Below are positions 51,334 to 59,734 of a stretch of DNA of 64,000 nucleotides, one piece after another. The DNA is taken from the NCBI RefSeq assembly GCF_002022505.1, contig NZ_CP019781.1, positions 1,054,001-1,118,000 of the forward strand. Direction: 5' to 3'. The DNA comes from Bartonella sp. WD16.2. Lineage in GTDB: Bacteria; Pseudomonadota; Alphaproteobacteria; Rhizobiales; Rhizobiaceae. The notes beneath the pieces are model-generated. The model was not told the DNA's origin. It worked only from the letters and a program-made list of their open reading frames with translations, and ran no database searches. The position numbers and the translations under genes were made by a program. Position 1 is the stretch's first letter; every line of letters begins with the position of its first letter.

Positions 51334-51927
51334 ATGACTCTCTCTTTTTTACCACGCTGGAATATAAATATTGCACTTTTGATAGCTCTTTTATTTGTAA
51401 CAGGAGCTTCTGCAAATGCTCAACTTCAACCAATGAACAAAAATAAATACTATTCAATGCAAGAAATTATTGCTTCCGGCCATAATTTTTTTGGGCAAAC
51501 TACAAATAATCTAGCAACTGCAATTGAAAATATCTTCTCGCGATACGGTCTTCCAAATGCTTATATTTTAGGAGAAGAGGCTTCTGGTGCTTTTTTTGCT
51601 GGATTAACTTATGGTGAAGGACAGGTTTTTACCAAAAATTATGGTCAGCATAAAGTCTTTTGGCAAGGACCTTCTGTAGGGTGGGACTTTGGCGGTCAAG
51701 GCTCTCGTTTAATGATTCTAATTTATGATCTCAATGATATAAATAATTTATGGGGACGCTATGGTGGTATTTCAGGTTCAGCCTATTTAATTGCAGGAGT
51801 CGGGTTTCATGCTCTTAAACGTGACAATACTTTATTAATTCCGGTACGGACAGGGCTTGGTGCACGTCTCGGCATTAATATGGGATATTTAAAATTAACA
51901 CCCATGCCAACGTGGAATCCATTTTAA
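51334..51927 (+). CDS. eipA: Envelope integrity protein EipA (DUF1134)
   Basis: A periplasmic DUF1134 protein of 197 residues. The signal peptide spans residues 1 to about 30 (IALLIALLFVTGASANA). The conserved core is FSRYGLPNAYILGEEASGAF, GLTYGEGQVF and FWQGPSVGWDFGGQGSR, then WGRYGGISGSAYLIAGVGF. In Brucella EipA forms a small beta-barrel, supports envelope stress resistance and virulence, and is transcribed under CtrA control. The site at 51206-51220 fits that. The upstream Shine-Dalgarno is weak (AAAGAAAATCCC). Confidence 0.92.
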   Translation: MTLSFLPRWNINIALLIALLFVTGASANAQLQPMNKNKYYSMQEIIASGHNFFGQTTNNLATAIENIFSRYGLPNAYILGEEASGAFFAGLTYGEGQVFTKNYGQHKVFWQGPSVGWDFGGQGSRLMILIYDLNDINNLWGRYGGISGSAYLIAGVGFHALKRDNTLLIPVRTGLGARLGINMGYLKLTPMPTWNPF

Positions 51928-52296
51928 ACAATTGTTATTGAAAAAACTATGCCAATTTAATTAATTCTTTTTTATTCTTGATATTTTTATTTCTCGGTTA
52001 GGAGGAAGTGTCATTTTTTTATTTGGCAAAATACTTTTTTTCGTACATCAATTTGTGTCTATAATAGTTCTGTTATCACTCAATGCAGTATAAGAAAGCT
52101 GTGATTTTTTTATGCTCAATATGTCATAAAACTGATACATAATGACAAAAATGCGATTTTTAAAAGACAAAATTTAATTCAATCAAGTAAAATACAGATT
52201 GTCTCTTCCCATATAATAGGCTCTATATCCCTTTTCCTTAAACAGGAGCTAACACAATAAAAACAAGCAACATATTTTTGCGATAAATTTTTCATA
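51928..52296. other. Spacer downstream of eipA
   Basis: About 370 AT-rich bases without a gene or clear terminator. It may contain the promoter of the small gene at 52297. Confidence 0.4.
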
Positions 52297-52560
52297 ATGG
52301 AAACTAACGCTATGCGTGAAAAAATAGAAGATTTTCAACAACGCTTATTAAAAATTCAAATCAATGACCTTAACAATGATTCTAACAATCAACTCCTCAA
52401 TGAATTGCGCAAAGAAACTAAAGAATTAGCAGCTACATTAGCTGCCCAAATAGCCTTAAAAGAAAGTGAAGATTCACCCATCAATACATTGATTAAAAAC
52501 TCTAAAAATAAAAACGATCTTGCATCCTGCATTCGTAAAAAAACAATCCGTACTATATAA
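52297..52560 (+). CDS. Small helical protein, unknown
   Basis: An 87-residue protein that I do not recognise. Its first 60 residues are strongly helical with heptad-like spacing (REKIEDFQQRLLKIQIND, NNQLLNELRKETKELAATLA), and the C-terminus is basic. There are no membrane segments or signal peptide. The start may be ATG 52297 or ATG 52312; the latter has GGAA nine bases upstream. It stands alone downstream of eipA. Whether it is expressed is uncertain, but composition and coherent helix pattern favour a real gene. Confidence 0.5.
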   Translation: METNAMREKIEDFQQRLLKIQINDLNNDSNNQLLNELRKETKELAATLAAQIALKESEDSPINTLIKNSKNKNDLASCIRKKTIRTI

Positions 52561-53326
52561 ATATTTCTTACATAAACTGTCTTTAAAAACAATATTAGCT
52601 TAACGTTTACATTAAAAAGTTGCTGATGCAGTTAAATGGTGGTCGCAATTTTCCTCTTATGTTAACCAAATTACACACCCTTTAACGATAAAACCTCCAA
52701 CATAAACACTGCTTAAACTACAGCTTTAAAAAACTTTATAAGTGATCCAAATTACTACAAATCTTTGGTATATCTCTTGTTGCAATTACTAATAGCACAT
52801 TAAAATGTAGAAAGATTCCTTATATACCCTAACCATAATCAATGTACGTCGTATTTTATTTGTTTCACGATCATTTTTAGAAAACGCAATTATTATCTCG
52901 TTAAAACACTTACAGTAATCTTATATCAGCTACTGACAATCACTAATATAACTTAAATTCTAATCTCTATATTGGGATAAGAACCTTTATGATAGTCATA
53001 GTGACAATTAGATCATAAACCATAATATTCATTTTGAATAATTTTGAAATTTTGTCCCTTTTTGCTTTCTATGTTGATCTATAAAGCACTACTTATCCAA
53101 TTGATAATTATCTTATTTTTTAAAAGCCATTATTGACATTTTTTATGATGGGAAAAACACAAACATACTTTTCTCTATGAAAGCCCCTGTTGATGGAGAC
53201 ATCTTCGTATAATTTTAAATTTTATTTTTAAAAATCATAGCGTAAAAAATTCTCTTCAAAAAACGATGCATTTAAAAAAATAAAACGAATGTAATAATTT
53301 AGTCTTTTAAGAATGCAAATATTCTT
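52561..53326. other. Gene-free AT-rich region
   Basis: About 770 bases between convergent genes with no gene, RNA or terminator recognised. A short direct repeat at its right end is listed separately. Confidence 0.45.
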
Positions 53327-53335
53327 TTAAGAATG
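53303..53335. repeat. 13-bp direct repeat at the end of the aminotransferase gene
   Basis: TCTTTTAAGAATG occurs at 53303-53315 and 53323-53335, a 20-bp period. The second copy includes the stop codon of the DegT gene, so the first looks like a small tandem duplication downstream. Confidence 0.6.
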
Positions 53336-54445
53336 ATAAAAATTTCTTATGTGTTGAATAATTACATCTTGATCATTTTGCGATAAATAAGGATGCATAG
53401 GTAAACTTAAAACACAATCTGCTAAAGATTCAGAAACAGAAAGAGAACCTTTCACGTAGGGAAAATGTTTATAAGCTGGTTGTAAATGCAATGGAGTATT
53501 ATAATAAACCATTGTAGGGATGCCGTTTTTTTGTAAATACATCCTCAATTGATCGCGATTTTTCACTTTAATAGTATATTGCGCATAAGCACAACGAATA
53601 TCCCTTCCCACTTCTGGAACTGTTACAATATCTTTTAAACTACTAGAATAACGCTGGGCAATTGCCATACGTTTTTCCATCTCGTCTTCAATGATTGCAA
53701 GTTTTTCTAATAAAATTGCAGCCTGAATTGTATCCAATCGTGAATTTAAACCAATACGAACATTATCATATTGCGTTTTACCTTTACCATGAAACAAAAT
53801 CGAACGTAAAAGCGCTGCCAGATCACCATCATTGGTCATCATAGCGCCTCCATCACCATAACATCCTAATGGTTTTGCTGGATAAAAGCTTGTTGCTGCA
53901 ACATCACCAAAAGCCCCGCACATAACATTACCTATTTTACCACCTATCGCTTGAGCAGTATCTTCAATAACAAAAAGATTTTCTCTCGCAGCTATTGCAG
54001 AAATTTTTGTATAATCAGCAGGTAACCCAAACAAATCGACCGAAATAATTGCTTTTGGCTTGAGCTTTCCCTCTTTCTTTATCATTTCGATTGCTTTACC
54101 AAGTTTATCAACGTCAATATTGAACGTGTCCGGCAAAACATCCACAAAAACAGGTTTTGCTCCTACCAAAGCAACAACCTCAGCTGTTGCAGAAAATGTA
54201 AAGCTTGGGCAAAAAACAGCATCACCTGGACCAATATTTTTAGCCATAAGGGGCATCATCAATGCATCAGTTCCATTGGCACATGCAACCACATGTTTAA
54301 CGCCAAGATAATCCGCCAATTGTCCTTCAAATTCCGTTACTTGCGGCCCTAAAACATACTGACCACTGGCTACAACATGCGCAATTGCGGCATTAATTTT
54401 CTCTTCAATGCGTGCGCGCTGCGCCCCAAGGTCGATAAATTGCAT
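53327..54445 (-). CDS. DegT/DnrJ/EryC1/StrS sugar aminotransferase
   Basis: A PLP-dependent aminotransferase of 372 residues that transfers an amino group to a nucleotide-linked keto-sugar. Visible features are the N-terminal EFEGQLADYLGVKHVVACAN, then GTDALMMP and the cofactor Asp in VIEDTAQAIGG. The Schiff-base Lys is in TSFYPAKPLGCYGDGGA. The C-terminal YNTPLHLQPAYKHFPYVKGS is typical. Paired with the Gfo/Idh gene 48 bases upstream, it resembles the WbpE/WbpB couple that makes 3-amino sugars for LPS or capsule. The exact product is unknown. GGAG lies before ATG 54445. Confidence 0.92.
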   Translation of the reverse strand: MQFIDLGAQRARIEEKINAAIAHVVASGQYVLGPQVTEFEGQLADYLGVKHVVACANGTDALMMPLMAKNIGPGDAVFCPSFTFSATAEVVALVGAKPVFVDVLPDTFNIDVDKLGKAIEMIKKEGKLKPKAIISVDLFGLPADYTKISAIAARENLFVIEDTAQAIGGKIGNVMCGAFGDVAATSFYPAKPLGCYGDGGAMMTNDGDLAALLRSILFHGKGKTQYDNVRIGLNSRLDTIQAAILLEKLAIIEDEMEKRMAIAQRYSSSLKDIVTVPEVGRDIRCAYAQYTIKVKNRDQLRMYLQKNGIPTMVYYNTPLHLQPAYKHFPYVKGSLSVSESLADCVLSLPMHPYLSQNDQDVIIQHIRNFYHS

Positions 54446-54493
54446 ATTAACTCCATTGATAATTACAAAAATATGAAAGTACTATTTATTTTT

Positions 54494-55450
54494 TCATCTC
54501 TGATGATCGATATTAGCAGCAATTAAAGTTCGTAAAACAGCAAGAGCATCATCACCATTTGTACGAGGTACCTGACGTGTTTCAATACAATGAAGAAAAT
54601 GCTGCAACTCATAAGTAAGCGGTAAACCTTCACAAATATCAATATAATTTAATTCATCAGAATGAAAAGCCCACTCTTTATTCTCTTGCCAAACAGAAAA
54701 GCGGCAAAATGCTAATTTACGGTCCCACGATTCCATATCATCAAATACAAGCATAGCTTTTGTACCAACGACTGTTAAACGCCTTTCACGATAAGGACTA
54801 AGGCGTGAAGTAAAAAGATGGCTGCATATACCATTTGGAAACGCCATATGAATATGTGCAAAATCAGAGAGTTGGTCAATTACTGCAGCACCCTCTCCGC
54901 GAACTTCAGAAGGTTCACACCCCGTCAAAGCTAAAATCATTGAAAGATCATGAGGAGCAAGATCCCATAGGGCACCACTTTGCATATGAAATTTTCCAAA
55001 ACCCAATCGATGAGAATAAATATAACGCACATCTCCCAATTCTTTATTCACCACTAATTCACATGTTTTTTCAAAAGCAGGATGAAAACGTAAAACATGG
55101 CCTACCATAAAAATCCGTCCATATTCATTAGCCACATGAACTTGGTGCTCAGCATCAGCCATATTTAAAGCAATTGGTTTTTCAACCAAAATATCTTTAC
55201 CATTTTTTAGAGCACGTAGTGCATTGTCTGTATGAAATTGTGGAGGGAGTGCTAATACAATCGCATCAATATCCCCATGAGTGAAAAGATCATCAGCCGC
55301 TATAGCTTCAACGTTATGCGCGTTTGCAAAACTCATAGCTCGATTAGAATCAATATCAGAAACTGCTGCTAAAGCTCCAAGACTTTGGAGTGTTCGTATA
55401 TGATTTCTACCCCAATAACCGCATCCTAAAACCGCTACACGTGGTGTCAT
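54494..55450 (-). CDS. Gfo/Idh/MocA-family dehydrogenase
   Basis: An NAD(P)-dependent oxidoreductase of 318 residues. The N-terminal Rossmann motif is VAVLGCGYWGRNHIRTLQSL, the conserved catalytic region is KNGKDILVEKPIALN with the Lys of EKP, and a His lies in WDLAPHDLSMIL. Its partner downstream is a sugar aminotransferase. In similar pairs this enzyme oxidises C3 of a UDP-N-acetyl sugar, the product of which is then aminated. AAGGTG lies before ATG 55450. The pair is flanked by tRNA-Met and long gene-free DNA. Confidence 0.9.
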   Translation of the reverse strand: MTPRVAVLGCGYWGRNHIRTLQSLGALAAVSDIDSNRAMSFANAHNVEAIAADDLFTHGDIDAIVLALPPQFHTDNALRALKNGKDILVEKPIALNMADAEHQVHVANEYGRIFMVGHVLRFHPAFEKTCELVVNKELGDVRYIYSHRLGFGKFHMQSGALWDLAPHDLSMILALTGCEPSEVRGEGAAVIDQLSDFAHIHMAFPNGICSHLFTSRLSPYRERRLTVVGTKAMLVFDDMESWDRKLAFCRFSVWQENKEWAFHSDELNYIDICEGLPLTYELQHFLHCIETRQVPRTNGDDALAVLRTLIAANIDHQR

Positions 55451-55618
55451 TTTTACACCTTATTTGCCTAACTCTATGAAAATTATATTTCCATTCATTC
55501 CATATCGGGGATGAAATAGAATGACAAGAGAAAAGCTTAAAAACGATGCTTGACATCTCACTATTCTACCTCTTATATCCGCCAAAGATAAAATTATTTC
55601 TTAATATCTTTCTGTTTT

Positions 55619-55692
55619 GGCGGAGTAGCTCAGTAGGTTAGAGCAGAGGAATCATAATCCTTGTGTCGGGGGTTCGAATCCCTCCTCCGCTA
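55619..55692 (+). tRNA. tRNA-Met (CAT), elongator
   Basis: Full cloverleaf: acceptor GGCGGAG/CTCCGCT (55619-55625 and 55685-55691, one G-T pair), D stem GCTC/GAGC, anticodon stem GAGGA/TCCTT with loop ATCATAA and anticodon CAT (55653-55655), T stem GGGGG/CCCTC around TTCGAAT, discriminator A at 55692. Resembles the elongator tRNA-Met of Rhizobiales. A tRNA-Ile with modified CAT is less likely. CCA is not encoded (CTA follows). Confidence 0.95.
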
Positions 55693-55967
55693 CTAGCGCT
55701 CTTTTATAGCATTTTTAAAAAGAATTCTGCACTATTGGTTTTTGACAGATTCTATTAGGATAATTATAAACAACTTTTTAAAAGAAGAATAATAGTAAAC
55801 TTATAAATCAACAAGCAGTTATCTTGCTAAAATTTTAGGTATTAAACCCATTTTTATAAAATGTTTTTATAATAAAAGTAAAAAAATTGAAAGATAAAGA
55901 AAACTTTTTATTTTAGCACAAGAGCTTCAAAATAAAGAAAATCCCTCCCACTTTCTTGTAAAGCTAA

Positions 55968-56750
55968 TTATACCTCCTCTTCTTTGTAAGAAATTGGTTG
56001 AATACTCGCTTTAAGAAACATTTTTGTATAATCATGCTGCGCACGCAAATGACGTAAATTATTATTACTTAACTCTTCTAAAATAACTCCTTGATGCATA
56101 ATTCCAATACGCTCACATATATGTGCAACAACAGGAAGATCATGAGATACCATTAAATAGGTTAATTGTTTTTCTTCTCGTAATGATTTTAATAAATTCA
56201 AAATTTCAGCCTGCACAGATACATCTAGTGCAGAGGTTGGCTCATCTAACAACAAAACCTCTGGCTCAATAATCAAAGCACGTGCAAGAGCAATACGCTG
56301 ACGCTGCCCTCCTGATAACTCATGTGGATAACGATAAAGAAATGAAGCGTCTAAGCCGACAGAATCCAAAACATTGTGTACCCTTTCCTTTTGATTATCC
56401 ATACCATGGATCGTAAGAGATTCTGAAAGAACCGTATGCACCATCTTTCTTGGATGAAGCGAAGCATAAGGATCTTGAAAAACCATTTGAATACGGCGTA
56501 AAAAAGTTTTATTTTTTTTCTTTAATACTTCCTTTCCATCAAAAATAAAATGCCCCCTATAATCGGAAATAAGCCCAATTAGTGCATTCAAAATGGTTGA
56601 TTTTCCGCATCCTGATTCACCAATCAAACCATAAGATTCACCACGCTTAATATGAAAATTGACTTCTTTAACAACTTCTATTGCCCTATGTCCACGTCCA
56701 AAGGTTACAGATAAATCAAAAACCTCAATAATATTTTTACAATTGGTCAT
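55968..56750 (-). CDS. Peptide ABC transporter ATP-binding protein, DppF/OppF type
   Basis: Second ATPase of a dipeptide/oligopeptide importer, 260 residues. The ATG at 56750 lies inside the end of the previous gene (14-base overlap), so translation is coupled. Longer frames upstream are shadows of that gene. Walker A is GESGCGKST, the Q-loop MVFQDPYASLHPRK, signature LSGGQRQRIALARA, Walker B VLLLDEPTSALD and the H-loop VSHDLPVV. A C-terminal peptide-transporter extension is short, ending near KASIQPIS. Last gene of the operon. Confidence 0.93.
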   Translation of the reverse strand: MTNCKNIIEVFDLSVTFGRGHRAIEVVKEVNFHIKRGESYGLIGESGCGKSTILNALIGLISDYRGHFIFDGKEVLKKKNKTFLRRIQMVFQDPYASLHPRKMVHTVLSESLTIHGMDNQKERVHNVLDSVGLDASFLYRYPHELSGGQRQRIALARALIIEPEVLLLDEPTSALDVSVQAEILNLLKSLREEKQLTYLMVSHDLPVVAHICERIGIMHQGVILEELSNNNLRHLRAQHDYTKMFLKASIQPISYKEEEV

Positions 56751-57621
56751 GGTAAGTTCTTTCAACGCCATTAACAATTGTTGGACCATGTAGCCAATCA
56801 GGGTTCCGCTCAGGAACAGACAAAATATCAACCGGCTTATCAAGCCGTGGTAAACTTTGTAAAAGAGCCTTAGTATAAGGATGACATGCACGAGATAAAT
56901 CACATGCAGACAATTCTTCCAATATACGGCCAGCATACATTACTAAAACACGATCACAAAAATCAGCAATCAAATTTAAATCATGACTAATGAAAACAAG
57001 CCCCGCTCCAGACTTTGTTACAAGCTCATCCAATATTGCTAAAACCTGACATCTCACAGTGACATCAAGTGCAGATGTTGGTTCATCTGCAATAATCAAA
57101 TCAGGTTTAGGAATAAGCATCATAGCAATCATAACACGCTGTCCCATTCCACCTGATATTTCATGAGGAAATAACCTCATAATACGTTCAGGATCGCGAA
57201 TATGAACAGATTCCAATATAGAAACCGTTTTTTCCCACGCCTCCATTTTTGAAACACGATAATGAATACGGTAAGCCTCCATAATCTGCTTCCCAATTCG
57301 CATCAATGGATTAAGTGAATATTTGGGATCTTGTAAAATCATTGAAATACGCTTTCCCCGAATAGAGCGCATCTGATGCTCACTGGCAGCCAACAAATTT
57401 ATGTTATTGAAGCACATTTTTTGAGCTTTGATAATTGCTGATCTTGGGTTTAATTTTAAAATTGCACGCCCAATCGTTGACTTTCCTGATCCAGATTCTC
57501 CAACAATTCCAATTTTCTCTTTTCCTACAGAAAAACTAACGCCACGTACAACCTCTAAAATACCACGCGTTGTAGGAAATGAAATATGTAAGTCTTTTAT
57601 CTCTAATAATTTTTTATCCAT
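56737..57621 (-). CDS. Peptide ABC transporter ATP-binding protein, DppD/OppD type
   Basis: First ATPase, 294 residues from ATG 57621, which overlaps the permease stop by eight bases. Walker A is GESGSGKST, Q-loop MILQDPKYSLNPLM, signature ISGGMGQRVMIAMML, Walker B LIIADEPTSALD and H-loop ISHDLNLI. The C-terminal oligopeptide-transporter region ends LHGPTIVNGVERTYH; it lacks a clear four-Cys Fe-S motif seen in some DppD proteins. An in-frame ATG at 57654 would lie in the permease gene and is rejected. Confidence 0.93.
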   Translation of the reverse strand: MDKKLLEIKDLHISFPTTRGILEVVRGVSFSVGKEKIGIVGESGSGKSTIGRAILKLNPRSAIIKAQKMCFNNINLLAASEHQMRSIRGKRISMILQDPKYSLNPLMRIGKQIMEAYRIHYRVSKMEAWEKTVSILESVHIRDPERIMRLFPHEISGGMGQRVMIAMMLIPKPDLIIADEPTSALDVTVRCQVLAILDELVTKSGAGLVFISHDLNLIADFCDRVLVMYAGRILEELSACDLSRACHPYTKALLQSLPRLDKPVDILSVPERNPDWLHGPTIVNGVERTYHDQL

Positions 57622-58542
57622 TGCGTGGATCCAATATATCACGAAGTCCATCACCTAAAAGATTGAAGGCAAGACTTGTAAGTAATATTGCACAACCTGG
57701 TACTGCCGCCAACCACCAACTTGTCATCATAAATTCACGACCAGTCGAAAGCATAACGCCCCATTCAGGAGTTGGCGGTTGAGCACCCAATCCCAAAAAA
57801 CCAAGACCAGCAGCTGTTAAAATAATCGCAGACATATTTAATGTTAACCGTACAATCACTGAAGGAATACACATTGGTGCTATATGAAATAAAATAATTC
57901 GCCACATTGATGCACCTTGCAGGAAAATTGCTGCAACATAATCAGACGAACGTATAGTCAAAGTTTCTGCACGCGCTAAACGTGCTATCGGTGGCCATGC
58001 TGCCATTGAAATCGCAATTGCTGCATTTTCAATACCTGGCCCTAAAGCTGCTGAAAAAGCAAGTGCTAAAATCAAACTTGGGAAAGCAAGAAAAATATCT
58101 ACAACACGCATTAAAACCGTATCAACCCATCCCCCCATATAACCAGATATAGTGCCTACAATCAGTCCTATCGGACCTACAATAATTGTCGTTAAAAAAA
58201 CAATATAAAGGGTAATACGCGTACCAAAAATTAATCGACTAAAAATATCACGGCCCAATTCATCAGTTCCAAAATAATGCAGCATAGACGGTGGCTGTAA
58301 TCGGTGAACAAGATCATTGCTAGCAATATCATAGGAAGCAATCCAAGATGCAAAAATCGCACACAAAAGAATAACAAGGATAATAGCCAATCCCAATACA
58401 GCTGAAAAATTACGAAAAAAATGGTCAATGAGTAATAAAATCTTTGTATATTTGCTTGGATTGTTGACTGCGGAACAGATCCATTTAACCAACGACTCAA
58501 AGAAAATGACGATCGCGGATTATGATGATTAATTATTGTCAT
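57614..58542 (-). pseudogene. Peptide ABC transporter permease, DppC type, frameshifted near the N-terminus
   Basis: Inner-membrane permease. The expected start is ATG 58542, two bases after the DppB-type gene stop, with AAGGA upstream. That frame reads MTIINHHNPRSSFSLSRWLN, then slips out of frame at a run of seven A (plus strand, 58415-58421). An eighth would join it to IFFRNFSAVLGLAIILVILL and give about 310 residues. Downstream, six helices and the EAA loop (AAWPPIARLARAETLTIRSS) are complete, as is GTDELGRDIFSRLIFGTR. An ATG at 58492 could start the intact frame with an unrelated N-terminus of about 28 residues, so some function might survive. Confidence 0.85.
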
Positions 58543-58544
58543 AT

Positions 58545-59618
58545 TCAACGTGTCCTTGGATCAAAAAGCTGATAAAGTAAATCAGAAAATAAATTAATAG
58601 TGACAGAAAAACATCCTATAAGTAGGGTACAACCTACAACTGCGTTCATATCTCCTGCAAAAAGCGCATTGGTCAAATAACGCCCGAAACCAGGCCAAGC
58701 AAAAACTGTTTCTGTCAACACAGCACCTTCCAATAAAAACGCATAAGAAAGGCCAACCACAGTAATAACCTGAACAGCAGAATTACGAAAAGCATGCCCC
58801 CAAACTGTTCGAGCCCATGATAATCCTTTAACACGTGCTGTAAGAATATATTCTTGATTAAGCTGTTCAATCATAAACCCACGAGTCATACGGCTAATAT
58901 AAGCCATAGCACCAAAAGATAGAATTAAGGCAGGCATAATGATGTGACTAAAAACATTGCCAAAAACTTCCCATTGCCCCTGCATAGCAGTATCCCAAAG
59001 AAATAAACCTGTTTTGGGTTCGAAAGAATATTCATAAAGAAAATCAATACGCCCTGGACCACCAATCCAACCAAGTTTAGCGTAAAATACTAATAACGCC
59101 ATCAATCCAAGCCAAAAAGCTGGTGTTGAATAACTTATCAAGGTAAAAATACGAACGAAATAATCAACAAATGAATTACGATACATCGCTGCAAAGACCC
59201 CTAACGGAATACCCAAACTCGTGCCAATAATAACAGCAACCGTCGCAAGTTCTAACGTTGCAGGAAATACACGTAAAATATCTTCCAAAACAGGACGCCC
59301 CGAAGTCAAAGCGTCCCCCAAATCAAACAGAAAAATATTCTGAAGATAACCCCAATACTGTACAATCAACGGCTGATCGAGACCTAATTTATAGAACATT
59401 GTATCATAAGCTTCCTGACTAATATTATCACCCAAGATAGCAATAACAGGATCTAAAGGTAAAAGACGACCAATAAAAAAAGTGATTGTCACTAAACCAA
59501 ATAATGTAATTAATACCGAAATTAACAGCTTAAATGACTTAAAGAAAAAAGGCCATATACGCAGACTTCTCCGCTTTTGTGCTAATGCCACATCAGCTTT
59601 TGAATCCGATAAAACCAT
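58545..59618 (-). CDS. Peptide ABC transporter permease, DppB type
   Basis: First permease, 357 residues from ATG 59618, which has GGGGA about ten bases upstream; ATG 59636 is the alternative. The first helix is LLISVLITLFGLVTITFFIG, followed by the family motif LGLDQPLIVQYWGYL. The EAA loop is at YISRMTRGFMIEQLNQEYIL then TARVKGLSW, and the C-terminus ends TINLFSDLLYQLFDPRT, as is typical. A longer periplasmic loop than usual (around IDFLYEYSFEPKTGLFLWDT) is present. It is second in the run after the binding proteins. Confidence 0.94.
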   Translation of the reverse strand: MVLSDSKADVALAQKRRSLRIWPFFFKSFKLLISVLITLFGLVTITFFIGRLLPLDPVIAILGDNISQEAYDTMFYKLGLDQPLIVQYWGYLQNIFLFDLGDALTSGRPVLEDILRVFPATLELATVAVIIGTSLGIPLGVFAAMYRNSFVDYFVRIFTLISYSTPAFWLGLMALLVFYAKLGWIGGPGRIDFLYEYSFEPKTGLFLWDTAMQGQWEVFGNVFSHIIMPALILSFGAMAYISRMTRGFMIEQLNQEYILTARVKGLSWARTVWGHAFRNSAVQVITVVGLSYAFLLEGAVLTETVFAWPGFGRYLTNALFAGDMNAVVGCTLLIGCFSVTINLFSDLLYQLFDPRTR

Positions 59619-59734
59619 TATGGTAATTCCCCACACATTTATAAAACCTATGCTTTACGACCTTTTCTAGCCATACAGTAAAATACATCGCACTCGCACA
59701 TTCACATGACTCTTATTCGTAACGGAATTGTAAC

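Noticed and set aside
55619..55692. tRNA-Met as an attachment site of an integrated element
   Set aside because: No integrase gene and no second copy of the tRNA 3' end was seen in the window.
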